From contig CALEJT010000076.1 in assembly GCA_937898685.1 (NCBI GenBank), positions 39,717-103,716 of the forward strand: a DNA stretch of 64,000 nucleotides. The letters run 5' to 3'. Below are positions 41,080-52,584 of this stretch, piece after piece. The notes under the pieces were generated by a model, which was not told the origin of the DNA, searched no databases, and was given only the letters and a program-made list of their open reading frames with translations. The DNA comes from an uncultured Gammaproteobacteria bacterium. Its GTDB lineage: Bacteria > Pseudomonadota > Gammaproteobacteria > Pseudomonadales > Pseudohongiellaceae. Made by a program: the position numbers and the translations under genes. The first letter of the stretch is position 1. Every line of letters begins with the position of its first letter.

Positions 41080-41325
41080 ATGGAAATCATCTTCGCCAAC
41101 ACCCTGCTCGCAGCGGCTCTGATCTTCGGTATCTGCGGCGCTGGCACCGCTATCGCCTTCGGTCTGCTCGGCGGCAAACTGATTGAAAGCTCCGCTCGTC
41201 AGCCTGAACTGGCTCCGCGTCTGCAGACTCAGTTCTTCCTGGTAGCCGGCTTCGTGGACGTAATCGCGATCATCGGTGTTGGTATGGCGATGTACTTCAT
41301 CTTCGTTCAGCCGTTCAGCGTGTAA
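41080..41325 (+). CDS. atpE: ATP synthase Fo subunit c
   Basis: Subunit c forms the rotating ring. The 81-residue protein is a two-helix hairpin with the polar loop SARQPELAPRLQ. The proton-carrying carboxylate is Asp60 in AGFVDVIAI, as in E. coli, and the helix lacks the Gln/Glu-Ser/Thr arrangement of sodium rings, so proton coupling is likely. Start ATG at 41080. A 9-bp stem-loop follows at 41377-41407 before atpF; the ring needs many more c than b subunits. Confidence 0.96.
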   Translation: MEIIFANTLLAAALIFGICGAGTAIAFGLLGGKLIESSARQPELAPRLQTQFFLVAGFVDVIAIIGVGMAMYFIFVQPFSV

Positions 41326-41376
41326 GACTCTGGCACCAAGCCAAAGTCATTATTGACTGGATCTTTGCTGTTCTGA

Positions 41377-41407
41377 GTCATGGCCCATCCCAACGAGCGG
41401 CCATGAC
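41377..41407 (+). promoter_or_regulatory. 9-bp stem-loop between atpE and atpF
   Basis: GTCATGGCC (41377-41385) pairs perfectly with GGCCATGAC (41399-41407) over a 13-base loop. There is no T-run. It ends one base before the atpF ribosome site GAGGTGA, so it may protect upstream mRNA or damp atpF. Confidence 0.6.
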
Positions 41408-41425
41408 CTTGAGGTGAATAAAGCT

Positions 41426-41896
41426 ATGAATCTGAATGCAACCATCATTGGTCAAATCTTCGCATTCTTCCTGTTCGTATGGTTCTGCCAGAAGCTGGTC
41501 TGGCCGCCCATCGTCAAGGCTTTGGAAGAACGCCAGAAGAAAATTGCCGATGGTCTGGATGCAGCCGACCGTGCCAGCCGCGACCTCGAACAGGCGCAGG
41601 CTCGTGCAGCCGAGCTGCTGAAAGAAGCCAAGGCCAATTCTGCTGGCATCATTGATCAGGCCAATAAGCGGGCCAACCAGATCATCGATGAAGCCAAAGA
41701 AAAAGCGCGCGAAGAAGGCGCTCGCATCAAAGCGGGAGCCCAGGCTGAGATCGAACAGCAGATCAACCAGGCCCGCGAACAACTGCGTCAGCAGGTGGCT
41801 GCGTTGGCTGTGGCCGGCGCTGAGAAGATTCTCGAGCGCTCCGTTGACCAGAACGCGCATGCTGAACTCTTGAAGAAACTGGCTGCTAGCCTGTAA
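41426..41896 (+). CDS. atpF: ATP synthase Fo subunit b
   Basis: Subunit b is the stator stalk. The ATG at 41426 has GAGGTGA eight bases upstream and gives 156 residues, equal to E. coli; an in-frame GTG lies at 41414. One N-terminal helix (about 5-28, [20 protein letters not shown]) is followed by a long charged coiled coil rich in Ala, Glu, Lys and Arg. The b gene is followed by atpH 17 bases later. Confidence 0.96.
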   Translation: MNLNATIIGQIFAFFLFVWFCQKLVWPPIVKALEERQKKIADGLDAADRASRDLEQAQARAAELLKEAKANSAGIIDQANKRANQIIDEAKEKAREEGARIKAGAQAEIEQQINQAREQLRQQVAALAVAGAEKILERSVDQNAHAELLKKLAASL

Positions 41897-41913
41897 TCGA
41901 AAGGAAACTGTCC

Positions 41914-42450
41914 ATGTCGCAACTCACCACTCTTGCGCGTCCTTATGCCAGAGCGGCATTCGAGACCGCAGAGGCGGCCGGCACACTGGCCGATTGGTCT
42001 AGGGGGCTGGGCCTCATCGCCGCACTGATGCAGCAGGAAAAGGTTGCAGTATTCCTGAATCAGCCCTCGCTGAGTTGGGAAGTACAGGCCAAGACCCTGC
42101 TCGATCTTGCCGGCGACGATATCGACGGCAAGCTGCAGAACTTCGTGCGTCTGCTCGCCAGCAACAAGCGCCTGGCTCTCATGCCGGAAATCGTCCAACT
42201 GTTCGAAGCGCTCAAAGCAGAACGTGAGCGCACCGTGGACGTAGATGTGATCAGCGCTTTCGCCATTGATGATGCAGAAGCCAACGCTTTGGCTGCTGCT
42301 CTCAAGGCACGTTTGCAGCGCGAGGTGAAATTGAGCACCAGCGTGGATCAAAGCCTGATCGGTGGCCTGATCATCCGCGCCGGTGACCTCGTGATCGACG
42401 GCTCCGTACGCGGCAAATTGAACAAACTTTCAGAAACTATGAACGCCTGA
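41914..42450 (+). CDS. atpH: ATP synthase F1 subunit delta
   Basis: Subunit delta links the b stalk to the top of F1. The 178-residue protein has the family N-terminus [12 protein letters not shown] with a helical bundle, and the C-terminal [23 protein letters not shown], which is typical. Start ATG at 41914. It lies between atpF and atpA. Confidence 0.96.
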   Translation: MSQLTTLARPYARAAFETAEAAGTLADWSRGLGLIAALMQQEKVAVFLNQPSLSWEVQAKTLLDLAGDDIDGKLQNFVRLLASNKRLALMPEIVQLFEALKAERERTVDVDVISAFAIDDAEANALAAALKARLQREVKLSTSVDQSLIGGLIIRAGDLVIDGSVRGKLNKLSETMNA

Positions 42451-42503
42451 GACCACGCGCCCTAGCGGGGACGGTCGTCGGGACAGTGTTGAGGAATCAC
42501 AGC

Positions 42504-44048
42504 ATGCAGCAACTGAATCCATCGGAAATCAGTGACATCATCAAGCAGCGCATCGAGAAGCTTGATGTCACTGCTCAAGCCCAGAACGAAGGCACCATCG
42601 TCAGCGTGTCTGACGGCATCGTTCGCATCCACGGCCTCGCTGATGTGATGTACGGCGAGATGATCGAGTTCGAAGGCGGCATCTACGGCATGGCCTTGAA
42701 CCTCGAGCGTGATTCCGTCGGCGCCGTGGTACTGGGCGACTATCTGAAGCTCGCCGAAGGTCAGACCTGCCGCTGCACCAAGCGCATTCTCGAGGTACCG
42801 ATCGGTCCTGAACTCGAAGGCCGCGTGGTGGATGCTCTGGGCAACCCGATCGACGGCAAAGGCCCCATCAACACCAAACTGACCGACGCCGTAGAGAAAG
42901 TTGCTCCGGGTGTAATTGCTCGTAAATCGGTATCGCAGCCGGTGCAGATTGGTCTGAAAGCCATCGACTCGATGGTGCCGATCGGACGTGGTCAGCGTGA
43001 GCTGATCATCGGTGACCGCCAGGTAGGTAAAACCGCTATCGCCGTCGACGCCATCATCAACCAGAAAGGCACTGGCATTAAGTGTATCTACGTGGCCATC
43101 GGCCAGAAGCAGAGCTCGATCGCTGCCGTAGTACGCAAGCTCGAAGAGCACGGTGCAATGGAACACACCATCGTTGTTGCCGCAGGCGCCTCCGATCCGG
43201 CCGCCATGCAGTTCCTTGCTCCCTACACCGGTTGCACCATGGGTGAGTACTACCGCGACCGCGGTCAGGACGCCCTGATCATCTACGACGACTTGACCAA
43301 GCAGGCTTGGGCATATCGTCAGATCTCGCTGCTGCTGCGTCGTCCGCCGGGCCGCGAAGCCTACCCCGGTGACGTGTTCTACCTGCACAGCCGTCTGCTC
43401 GAGCGCGCTGCTCGTGTGAACGAAGACTACGTCGAGAAGTTCACCAACGGTGAAGTCAAAGGTAAGACCGGTTCGCTGACCGCTCTGCCGATCATCGAAA
43501 CCCAGGCTGGTGACGTATCCGCGTTCGTACCGACCAACGTGATCTCGATCACCGACGGTCAGATCTTCCTGGAAACCTCGCTGTTCAACTCCGGTATCCG
43601 TCCGGCAATGAACGCAGGTCTGTCGGTATCGCGTGTAGGTGGTGCTGCTCAGACCAAGATCATCAAGAAGCTCGGCGGTGGTATCCGTCTGGCACTGGCT
43701 CAGTACCGCGAACTGGCGGCCTTCGCGCAGTTTGCTTCCGACCTCGACGACGCCACCCGCGCCCAGCTGGAGCACGGTCAGCGCGTTACCGAGCTGATGA
43801 AGCAGAAGCAGTACTCGCCGCTGTCCGTTGCCGAAATGGCCATCGTGATCTTCGCTGCCAACGAGGGCTACCTCAAGGCGGTGCCGGTCAACAAGATCGC
43901 TGATTTCGAATCCGCGCTGCTGGCCTATATGAACGGCACGTACGGCGAGCTGATGAAGAAGATCAACGAAACTGGCGACTACTCCGACGAGATTGCAGCC
44001 ACCTTCAAATCGGCCCTGGACAACTTCGTTTCCACCCAGACCTGGTAA
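42504..44048 (+). CDS. atpA: ATP synthase F1 subunit alpha
   Basis: Alpha carries the non-catalytic nucleotide sites. The ATG at 42504 with GAGGA upstream gives 514 residues. The Walker A is GDRQVGKTA (about 169-177), and the family signature [17 protein letters not shown] is present. The ATP-contact arginine is in the same block. It lies between atpH and atpG. Translation of atpA after a 53-base gap suggests its own ribosome site. Confidence 0.98.
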   Translation: MQQLNPSEISDIIKQRIEKLDVTAQAQNEGTIVSVSDGIVRIHGLADVMYGEMIEFEGGIYGMALNLERDSVGAVVLGDYLKLAEGQTCRCTKRILEVPIGPELEGRVVDALGNPIDGKGPINTKLTDAVEKVAPGVIARKSVSQPVQIGLKAIDSMVPIGRGQRELIIGDRQVGKTAIAVDAIINQKGTGIKCIYVAIGQKQSSIAAVVRKLEEHGAMEHTIVVAAGASDPAAMQFLAPYTGCTMGEYYRDRGQDALIIYDDLTKQAWAYRQISLLLRRPPGREAYPGDVFYLHSRLLERAARVNEDYVEKFTNGEVKGKTGSLTALPIIETQAGDVSAFVPTNVISITDGQIFLETSLFNSGIRPAMNAGLSVSRVGGAAQTKIIKKLGGGIRLALAQYRELAAFAQFASDLDDATRAQLEHGQRVTELMKQKQYSPLSVAEMAIVIFAANEGYLKAVPVNKIADFESALLAYMNGTYGELMKKINETGDYSDEIAATFKSALDNFVSTQTW

Positions 44049-44054
44049 CACGCT

Positions 44055-44915
44055 ATGGCGGTAGGAAAAGAGATTCGCAACCAGATCTCGAGTATCAAGA
44101 ATACTCAGAAGATCACGAGCGCCATGGAGATGGTGGCGGCGAGCAAGATGCGCAAGGCGCAGGACGCCATGCAGCTCGGCAAGCCTTACGCCACCAACAT
44201 CCGCAACGTGGTGAGCCACATCGCGAACGCCAACCCCGAGTACACCCACGTGTACATGAAGGAGCGTCCGGTAAAACGCGTCGGCTTCATCGTGGTATCG
44301 AGTGATCGCGGTCTGTGTGGCGGCCTGAACATCAACCTGTTCAAAGCCATGATTGCGGCGATGAAGGGCTGGCACGACCAGGGCGTGCAGGTGGACATCT
44401 GCACCATCGGCGCCAAGGCCGGCTCCTTCTTCAACAACTTCGGTGGCCGTGTCGTCGCCTCCGTACGCAACATCGGTGAGAAGCCCGAGCTCAAGGACGT
44501 GATCGGCTCGGTCAAGGTAATGCTCGACGCCTACAACGACGGCACCATCGACCGTCTGTTCCTGGTGAGCAACACCTTCATCAACACCATGACGCAGAAG
44601 CCGACCGTCGAGCAGTTGCTGCCCCTGCAGCCTGCCGACGAGCCCGAGTTCAAACACCACTGGGATTACATCTACGAGCCCGATCCCCAGGTGCTGCTCG
44701 ATGGCCTCTTGATGCGCTACATCGAATCGCTGGTTTACCAGGCCGTGGTGGAAAACAACGCCTGTGAACAAGCGGCGCGCATGATCGCGATGAAGAACGC
44801 CACCGACAACGCGGGCACGCTGATCGACGAATTGCAGTTGATCTACAACAAGGCGCGTCAGGCAGCGATCACGCAAGAGCTGTCGGAAATCGTGGGCGGC
44901 GCCGCGGCTGTGTAA
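44055..44915 (+). CDS. atpG: ATP synthase F1 subunit gamma
   Basis: Gamma is the central rotor shaft. The 286-residue protein has the N-terminal helix [20 protein letters not shown] and the C-terminal helix ending [20 protein letters not shown], which together form the shaft. The [10 protein letters not shown] block is conserved. Start ATG at 44055, 6 bases after atpA. Confidence 0.97.
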   Translation: MAVGKEIRNQISSIKNTQKITSAMEMVAASKMRKAQDAMQLGKPYATNIRNVVSHIANANPEYTHVYMKERPVKRVGFIVVSSDRGLCGGLNINLFKAMIAAMKGWHDQGVQVDICTIGAKAGSFFNNFGGRVVASVRNIGEKPELKDVIGSVKVMLDAYNDGTIDRLFLVSNTFINTMTQKPTVEQLLPLQPADEPEFKHHWDYIYEPDPQVLLDGLLMRYIESLVYQAVVENNACEQAARMIAMKNATDNAGTLIDELQLIYNKARQAAITQELSEIVGGAAAV

Positions 44916-44936
44916 GCAGGCGCCCCAGACTTTTAA

Positions 44937-46385
<1,449 letters not shown>

Positions 46386-46414
46386 GTCGGGTCTGACACG
46401 ACAGGATAGCGACC

Positions 46415-46846
46415 ATGGCAATGACGACTATGCATCTGGACATCGCCAGTACCGAGGCCCAGATTTTCTCGGGCCGCGTGACCTCTCTCGTGGTCACCGG
46501 TACGCTCGGCGACATGGGCATACTGCCCGGTCACGCGCCGCTCTTGAGCGCGTTGGTCCCGGGACCGGTGCGCCTGGTGACGCAGGATGGGGAAGAGCAG
46601 ATCTTCTACGTATCCGGCGGTTACATCGAAGTACAGCCGGGTGTCGTCAACATTCTGGCCGACACCGCACTGCGCGCCGACGACATGGATGAAGTACAGG
46701 CTGAGGAAGCCAAGCGCGCCGCCGAAGAAGTGGTGCTCAACCGTGGTGCCGCGTTCGATTACTCGCGCGCTGCAACCCAGTTGGCAGAAGCCGCTGCACA
46801 GCTGCGAACCATCCAGCAGCTGCGCAAGAAAGCGGGGCATCACTGA
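46415..46846 (+). CDS. atpC: ATP synthase F1 subunit epsilon
   Basis: Epsilon regulates F1 and sits at the base of the shaft. The 143-residue protein has an N-terminal beta-sandwich with MGILPGHAPLLSAL and GYIEVQPGVVNILADTA, and a C-terminal helical hairpin rich in Ala, Glu and Arg. Start ATG at 46415. It is the last gene of the atp operon; an intrinsic terminator begins 33 bases after its stop. Confidence 0.96.
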   Translation: MAMTTMHLDIASTEAQIFSGRVTSLVVTGTLGDMGILPGHAPLLSALVPGPVRLVTQDGEEQIFYVSGGYIEVQPGVVNILADTALRADDMDEVQAEEAKRAAEEVVLNRGAAFDYSRAATQLAEAAAQLRTIQQLRKKAGHH

Positions 46847-46878
46847 GGTAACGGTTAGCAACAAAGTTGCTGAGAAAG

Positions 46879-46904
46879 AGGTGGCTTTGGCCACCTTTTT
46901 TTTT
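46879..46904 (+). terminator. intrinsic terminator of the atp operon
   Basis: AGGTGGC (46879-46885), TTTG loop, GCCACCT (46890-46896), then a run of nine T (46896-46904). A textbook terminator between atpC and glmU. Confidence 0.95.
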
Positions 46905-46941
46905 CTATGCTACTCGGCCATCGAACGAGACAGGCACGGTC

Positions 46942-48309
46942 ATGCAAGCACTGAATGTGGTGATTTTGGCAGCGGGCAAAGGAACTCGCATGCGCTCCAA
47001 ATTGCCGAAGGTTCTGCATCAACTGGGCGGCAAGCCACTATTGCAGCATGCCGTCGACACGGCGCGTGAACTTCAGGCACAGGCGGTCCATGTCGTCATC
47101 GGTCATGGTGCCGATGCCATTCGCGCCGCCTTCGCAGGACAGCAACTCGATTTCGTTCTGCAGGAAGAACAGCGCGGCACCGGCCACGCCGTACAGCAAG
47201 CCTTACCTGCCCTGAACAAAGAAGCCATGGCGCTCGTGCTCTATGGCGACGTGCCGCTGATCCGCGCCAGCACCCTGCGCGAACTCCTCTCGCTTCCCGA
47301 CGCCGACAGTCTCGCCGTATTGACCTGTTCGGTTGAGAATCCACATGGCCTGGGCCGCATCGTGCGTGATGCATATGGCAACATCACCGCCATCGTCGAA
47401 CACAAGGATGCAACCGAAGAACAGCGCCGCATCAATGAGATCAACAGCGGCATCATGGCAGTGCCCGTGGCACGTTTGCATGAATGGCTACCGCAGTTGA
47501 AGGCCAACAATGCACAAGGCGAATACTATCTCACCGATCTCGTCGAACTGGCACTCAAGGCTGGATGCAAGGTTCACACGCTCTGCAGCGACGATGAGGT
47601 GGAGATCATGGGCGTGAATGACCGTGCACAGTTGGCGGAATTGGAACGACACTATCAAAAGCGTCGCGCCCATGAATTGATGCTGAGCGGCGTTACCGTA
47701 CGCGATCCGGCACGCCTCGACATTCGCGGCCAACTGCAGTGTGCCAACGATGTCGAGCTGGATGTAAACGTCATTCTGGAAGGTTCGGTATCGCTCGGCG
47801 AGAACGTCAAGATCGGCCCCAACTGCGTGCTCAAGAATTGCACCATCGGTGCTGGTACCGAAATCGAAGCCAATAGCGTGCTCGAAGATGCGGTGGTGGG
47901 AAAAGACTGTCACATCGGTCCTTTCGCGCGCATTCGTCCCGGCACGCAGCTGGATGACCGCGCCAAGATCGGTAACTTCGTGGAACTGAAAAAGGCGCAC
48001 ATCGGTGTAGGCAGCAAGGTGAACCACCTCAGCTATGTCGGTGACAGCGAACTCGGCACCAACGTCAACGTCGGCGCCGGCACCATCACCTGCAACTATG
48101 ATGGCGTCAACAAATCCAAGACCCTCATCGGCAACGGCGTATTCATCGGATCAAATACAGCATTGGTCGCACCGGTCAATATTGCCGACGGCGCCACCAT
48201 CGGCGCCGGCTCGGTGATCACGCAGGACGTACAACCCAACCAATTGGCCATTGCGCGCGGCCGTCAGCGCAACATCGACGGATGGAAGCGCCCGCAGAAA
48301 CGTTCTTAA
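46942..48309 (+). CDS. glmU: bifunctional UDP-GlcNAc pyrophosphorylase / GlcN-1-P acetyltransferase
   Basis: GlmU acetylates glucosamine-1-phosphate and converts it to UDP-GlcNAc for peptidoglycan and lipopolysaccharide. The ATG at 46942 (MQALNVVILAAGKGTRM) gives 455 residues. The N-terminal half has the uridyltransferase motif LAAGKGTRM. The C-terminal half (about 250 on) is a left-handed beta-helix with repeats such as IGPNCVLKNCTIG and the VGDSELGTNVNVGAGTITCNYDG block. It follows the atp operon and precedes glmS. Confidence 0.97.
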   Translation: MQALNVVILAAGKGTRMRSKLPKVLHQLGGKPLLQHAVDTARELQAQAVHVVIGHGADAIRAAFAGQQLDFVLQEEQRGTGHAVQQALPALNKEAMALVLYGDVPLIRASTLRELLSLPDADSLAVLTCSVENPHGLGRIVRDAYGNITAIVEHKDATEEQRRINEINSGIMAVPVARLHEWLPQLKANNAQGEYYLTDLVELALKAGCKVHTLCSDDEVEIMGVNDRAQLAELERHYQKRRAHELMLSGVTVRDPARLDIRGQLQCANDVELDVNVILEGSVSLGENVKIGPNCVLKNCTIGAGTEIEANSVLEDAVVGKDCHIGPFARIRPGTQLDDRAKIGNFVELKKAHIGVGSKVNHLSYVGDSELGTNVNVGAGTITCNYDGVNKSKTLIGNGVFIGSNTALVAPVNIADGATIGAGSVITQDVQPNQLAIARGRQRNIDGWKRPQKRS

Positions 48310-48357
48310 TTTCTATATTCACTATCGCACCCAAGCAGTAACGAGGCACGAAGAAAC

Positions 48358-50193
48358 ATGTGTGGAATCGTGGGCGCGGTCGCGCAGCGACCGATAGCGG
48401 ACATCTTGATCGAAGGTCTGCGCAGACTGGAATACCGTGGCTATGACTCGGCGGGACTCGCGGTGATCGAGCCCGACACCAACGAGTTGCTGTGCATCAA
48501 GACTGTCGGTAAGGTGCAGGCGCTCAACGAAGCGGAAAAGCAGAATCCTGCCCATGGCTATGTCGGCATCGCCCATACGCGTTGGGCTACGCACGGCAAA
48601 CCCGAAGTGCGCAACGCGCATCCGCAGTTGTCCAACGACACCATCGCCATCGTGCACAACGGCATCATCGAGAATTTTCAGGAATTGAAAGACGAGCTCG
48701 GTGCCGACGGTTATGAGTTCACTTCCGATACCGATACCGAAGTGGTTGCCCATCTGATTCACAAGGTTTGGAAAAAGGATGGCGGCGACTTTTTCACCTG
48801 CGTGCGTAAAGTCGTCGCGCAATTGAGTGGTGCCTATGGTCTTGCGGTCATCAACCGCGAAGTGCCCGACAAAGTCATCGTCGCCCGTAGCGGTAGCCCC
48901 ATCGTGATCGGCGTCGGCATCGGCGAGAACTTCATCGCGTCCGACCCTTCCGCCCTCGGCCAAGTGACCGATCGATTCATTTATCTGGAAGAAGACGATG
49001 TTGCGGAAGTCACCCGCCGCAAGATCACCATCTACAACGGCGAGAAGGAAGTCAAACGCGACATCGTCCGTCTGCATCTCGACAATGATGATGTACTGAA
49101 GGGCCACTACCGCCACTACATGCAGAAGGAAATCTTCGAGCAGCCCGACGTCCTCAAGAACACCCTGCAGGGGCGCATCAGCAAGACACATATATTGGAA
49201 CAATCCTTCGGTGTCGTGGCACAGAGCTTCCTCGATCAGGCGAAGAGCGTACAGATCGTGGCCTGTGGCACCAGCTATCATGCCGGCATGGTGGCCAAGT
49301 TCTGGATCGAGAACGTAGCCGGTATTCCCTGCAGCGTCGACATCGCAAGTGAATATCGTTACCGCCGTGTGCTCGTACCGCAGAACTGTCTCTTCGTCAC
49401 CATTTCCCAATCCGGTGAAACCGCCGACACCCTGGCAGCACTGCGTTATGCAAAAACGCTCGGCTACGCCGGTTTCCTCACCGTATGTAACGTTGCGAAC
49501 AGCTCACTCGTGCGTGAGTCGGATTTTTCGCTCATGACTTTTGCCGGCCGCGAAATCGGTGTCGCCTCCACCAAGGCCTTCACCACACAGTTGGCAGTGT
49601 TGGCACTGTTGGCAGTGGCGTTGGCGAAACGCAATGGCTTGGGTGGTGAAGCGGAAAGTGGCTATGTGCGTGACTTGAATGAGTTACCCAAAATCATCCG
49701 CGACACGCTGGCGCTCGATGAGGACATCAAACACTTGGCACACGACTTCGTCGAGAAGCACCATGCCCTGTTCCTCGGCCGTGGCATTCAGTATCCGGTG
49801 GCGAAGGAGGGCGCTCTCAAGCTGAAGGAAATTTCCTACATCCACGCTGAAGCCTACCCGGCGGGTGAACTCAAGCACGGACCGCTGGCCCTGGTCGACG
49901 CCGACATGCCGGTCATCGCGGTAGCGCCGAACAATGAGCTGCTCGAAAAGTTGAAGTCCAACCTGCAGGAAGTGAGCGCGCGCGGCGGACAGCTCTATGT
50001 CTTCGCGCATCGCGAGGCGGGCTTTACCAATAATCCTGGACTCAAGGTGCTCAACATGCCCCACTGCAGTGAGTTTTTGGAACCTATCGTCTACACGATT
50101 CCGCTGCAGTTGCTCTCCTATCACGTCGCGGTGCTGCGCGGCACCGACGTCGACCGTCCGCGCAACCTGGCGAAAAGCCTCACGGTGGAGTGA
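48358..50193 (+). CDS. glmS: glutamine-fructose-6-phosphate aminotransferase
   Basis: GlmS makes glucosamine-6-phosphate, the first step of amino-sugar synthesis. The 611-residue protein begins MCGIVGAV with the catalytic Cys at position 2 (1 after processing). Conserved HTRWATHG and HNGIIEN follow in the glutaminase half. Two SIS domains follow, with CGTSYHAGM and the SQSGETADT block. The end [27 protein letters not shown] is typical. Unlike in Pseudomonas, no DeoR-type glmR gene lies between glmU and glmS. No ribozyme or sRNA was recognised nearby. Confidence 0.98.
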   Translation: MCGIVGAVAQRPIADILIEGLRRLEYRGYDSAGLAVIEPDTNELLCIKTVGKVQALNEAEKQNPAHGYVGIAHTRWATHGKPEVRNAHPQLSNDTIAIVHNGIIENFQELKDELGADGYEFTSDTDTEVVAHLIHKVWKKDGGDFFTCVRKVVAQLSGAYGLAVINREVPDKVIVARSGSPIVIGVGIGENFIASDPSALGQVTDRFIYLEEDDVAEVTRRKITIYNGEKEVKRDIVRLHLDNDDVLKGHYRHYMQKEIFEQPDVLKNTLQGRISKTHILEQSFGVVAQSFLDQAKSVQIVACGTSYHAGMVAKFWIENVAGIPCSVDIASEYRYRRVLVPQNCLFVTISQSGETADTLAALRYAKTLGYAGFLTVCNVANSSLVRESDFSLMTFAGREIGVASTKAFTTQLAVLALLAVALAKRNGLGGEAESGYVRDLNELPKIIRDTLALDEDIKHLAHDFVEKHHALFLGRGIQYPVAKEGALKLKEISYIHAEAYPAGELKHGPLALVDADMPVIAVAPNNELLEKLKSNLQEVSARGGQLYVFAHREAGFTNNPGLKVLNMPHCSEFLEPIVYTIPLQLLSYHVAVLRGTDVDRPRNLAKSLTVE

Positions 50194-50208
50194 GCCGAGT
50201 TCGACCGG

Positions 50209-51111
50209 TCACGCCGGTTTGCGGGAAACGAACACCTCGCGGAATTCGCCGTCGATCCCAAGCGAGCGATCGACGGCGTTGTATGTCGTGGTCTTCAAAC
50301 CAGACCAGGCTTCGATGAGGTTTTCGAAGTCCTGGCCATAGTCCCAGGTCACCAGCGCCTTCCCATCTCCAACCGGGTTGCCGTGGTAGGAAGGCTCCTC
50401 CAGGTATTCGATTCCTGCTTGCGTGAGCCGCGCGCGCGGCTTGCTTGTTTCCACCCAATGGAGACGTGGCACAGTGAATACGTGCGCACCTCCGGGCTTC
50501 AAGACGCGCGCTATTTCCTTGGCGGCCAGTTCGGGATGGAAGACGTGCTCGAACACATCCTGGGTGGCGAAGATATCGATGCTTTCATCTGCGAAAGAAA
50601 GCTTTTCCAGATCTTCGCAGCGCACACCATCGACGCTTTCACCAGAATGGACACCATCGAAATACTGGGACGACGAGTAGTTTTTGCACCAGCGGGAAAG
50701 AAAGTCGTTGGTGGGCGAGGATTCATGCACGAGCGCCTGCTCCCACCCGGGAAACTGCGTATCTAGGATGTGTTGCAGATGACGTTGCCGTGGAATCGAG
50801 CGGCAGCGCAAACAAAGGTACTCATCACGCAACCAGGAGCCGAGAATCTCGAACACTGACTGCCTGCGGCAGCAATGGCAGTACCCGACGCCATAGGGAG
50901 AATCCTGCGATCGTGTAACGGTACCCAGAATCGTCTCCAGGATCGCCAGCTCCTCGTCCAACTGTTTGCGTAACTGATCGCGTTCGATGGTGAGCTGTCC
51001 GAGCTCTGCAGTGAGCTGATTGTTCAGCGCGCGAAGTTCATCACGCTGTTGTACCACGCGCCCCAATATGGGCACGTGCAGGCTCAAACGCTTGAGCCGC
51101 GGATAGGGCAT
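50209..51111 (-). CDS. class I methyltransferase with N-terminal coiled coil and zinc ribbon
   Basis: I do not recognise the substrate. The 300-residue product has a coiled coil (about 20-60, with QQRDELRALNNQL), then two CxxC pairs, Cys78/Cys81 and Cys100/Cys103, likely a zinc ribbon. A methyltransferase fold follows with the DIFATQDVFEHVFHP and IARVLKPGGAHVFTVPRL segments of the Methyltransf_11 type. Proteins of this type often occur near sugar or glycan genes. Start ATG at 51111, 3 bases after the RpiR-type regulator on the same strand, so the two look like an operon. It is convergent with glmS. Confidence 0.75.
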   Translation of the reverse strand: MPYPRLKRLSLHVPILGRVVQQRDELRALNNQLTAELGQLTIERDQLRKQLDEELAILETILGTVTRSQDSPYGVGYCHCCRRQSVFEILGSWLRDEYLCLRCRSIPRQRHLQHILDTQFPGWEQALVHESSPTNDFLSRWCKNYSSSQYFDGVHSGESVDGVRCEDLEKLSFADESIDIFATQDVFEHVFHPELAAKEIARVLKPGGAHVFTVPRLHWVETSKPRARLTQAGIEYLEEPSYHGNPVGDGKALVTWDYGQDFENLIEAWSGLKTTTYNAVDRSLGIDGEFREVFVSRKPA

Positions 51112-51114
51112 TTC

Positions 51115-51981
51115 TTATTCCTTCTTCTTCTTACCCGATGACCGCAATGTGCGCAGGCTACGATTGAGTAGTTTGAGATGATCCTTGAGCAGATCGCTGC
51201 GATAGCGCGCAACTCCCATGGCGAGCACGTCGATCACGACCAGGTGCGCGATACGCGAGGATACGGGAGTGAAGACCTGTTCGTCTTCCTCCACATTGAT
51301 GTGAATCGGATAGTCACAAATTTCCGCGAGCGGCGTGTCGTTCGGCACGAGGCCGATCACCTTGGCACCAGCCTCGCGTGCGAGATTCACACTCTGGATG
51401 AGCGCCTTGGTGCGCCCGGATTGTGAGATCGCCACGACGACATCGTCCTCGCGCAACGAAATCGCTGACATGTGCTGGATGTGGGGGTCGGTGTACGCGG
51501 CAGCGGTCACCTGCAAGCGGAAGAACTTGTGCTGGGCATCGATGGCGACGGAGCCCGAGGCACCGAAACCGTAGAACTCCACACGACGCGCGCGCGTGAG
51601 TGCCTGAATGGCTTGTTCCAAGGCCTGCGGATCGATTTCGTCCCTTACGTTGAGCAGTGAACCGATGGTGGCATCGAATACCTTCCGGTTCACATCCGCC
51701 ATCGAGTCGTTGTCGCTGACGGAAAACTGCACATAGGTGCCGCTGCTGCCCAAATATTGCGCAAGCTGCAGCTTGAAGGACTGGAAACCGTCGAAGCCCA
51801 TGGCCCGGCAAAAGCGGATTACCGTGGGCTCGCTCACGCCAGCGGTTTGGGCCAGATCGGAGATTCGAAAACTCAGGACTCGAGCCGGATCCTGGAGTAT
51901 CAATTCGGCTACCCGGCGCTCGGACTTACGAAGCTCCGGCAGCGTATGGTGGATCCGACGAATTAGATTAGTGTTTTCCAG
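51115..51981 (-). CDS. RpiR/HexR family regulator with a SIS domain
   Basis: The product binds DNA through an N-terminal RpiR helix-turn-helix and senses sugar phosphates through a SIS domain (SQSGRTKALIQ near its middle). The conserved N-terminal block runs upstream of the first TTG (51903) to a stop at 51997-51999. No ATG or GTG lies in that stretch, and only a CTG at 51981 starts before the conserved block, giving 288 residues, the family length. The coding start is thus uncertain. The sequence resembles HexR, which controls sugar catabolism; the nearness of glmS could mean another target. The methyltransferase is its partner downstream. Confidence 0.8.
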   Translation of the reverse strand: MENTNLIRRIHHTLPELRKSERRVAELILQDPARVLSFRISDLAQTAGVSEPTVIRFCRAMGFDGFQSFKLQLAQYLGSSGTYVQFSVSDNDSMADVNRKVFDATIGSLLNVRDEIDPQALEQAIQALTRARRVEFYGFGASGSVAIDAQHKFFRLQVTAAAYTDPHIQHMSAISLREDDVVVAISQSGRTKALIQSVNLAREAGAKVIGLVPNDTPLAEICDYPIHINVEEDEQVFTPVSSRIAHLVVIDVLAMGVARYRSDLLKDHLKLLNRSLRTLRSSGKKKKE

Positions 51982-52060
51982 GGTACTAGAGAGTGGCTAA
52001 GTAGAATTTTTGAAAATAACGAGTGGCGCCAGTTCTTTTTAACAAACCAGATTCGAAGAA

Positions 52061-52084
52061 CCCTGTCCTGCATCCAGGTCAGGG
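52061..52084. terminator. stem-loop after the cold-shock gene
   Basis: CCCTGTCCTG (52061-52070), CATC, CAGGTCAGGG (52075-52084); nine pairs with one T-T mismatch. It lies 26 bases after the csp stop on the minus strand. No clear T-run follows, so it may be a weak terminator or a processed 3' end. Confidence 0.5.
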
Positions 52085-52109
52085 CTTGTTGGAGATGAAC
52101 CCGCCTGGA

Positions 52110-52322
52110 TCAGCTGAGCGGCACTACGTTCTCAGCTTGAGGGCCTTTGGCACTTTGGGTCACGGTCATTTTGACCTTTTGACCTTCACGCAAGGTGCGC
52201 CGACCTTCTGCCACGATTGCGCTGTAGTGTACGAACACATCCTTGCCGCCCGCCTGCTCAATGAAACCGAAGCCTTTCTCATCATTGAACCACTTGACGG
52301 TACCTTCTACTTGCTCTGCCAT
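52110..52322 (-). CDS. cold-shock family RNA/DNA-binding protein
   Basis: The family protein binds single-stranded nucleic acid and acts as an RNA chaperone. The start ATG at 52322 ([12 protein letters not shown]) gives 70 residues; the frame stays open upstream without conservation. RNP1 is KGFGFIEQ and RNP2 is VFVHYSAI, so the OB-fold is intact. A long leader upstream (to about 52500) is common for this class of gene. It is a single-gene unit, divergent from uvrD. Which Csp paralogue it is cannot be told. Confidence 0.93.
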   Translation of the reverse strand: MAEQVEGTVKWFNDEKGFGFIEQAGGKDVFVHYSAIVAEGRRTLREGQKVKMTVTQSAKGPQAENVVPLS

Positions 52323-52584
52323 ATAACTCTCTTGAAACAAATTGCCATGCCTGGCGAAACCCATGAAAGGGACGTTGACCTGGACTCCAGCCGCGCCTTG
52401 AACCGGGAAACAGGGACACAGGTGCGCCGCATCATAACAAGAAAAGAAAAAATTGCATACGCGCGAACTTCAGTGTATGCGCGCGCAAAACGTCACTCCC
52501 GCGTGCGCTGCGAACGAAGGTTTAAATTCAATTAAGTAGAGGAAAAACCTGAGAAAATTTGCGACGTCGTCTAGAATTGCACGC

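Noticed and set aside
42462..44876. Minus-strand open frame of 804 codons over atpA and atpG
   Set aside because: It is opposite strongly conserved atp genes and crosses an intergenic gap. Similar long shadows lie over atpD (44943-46421).
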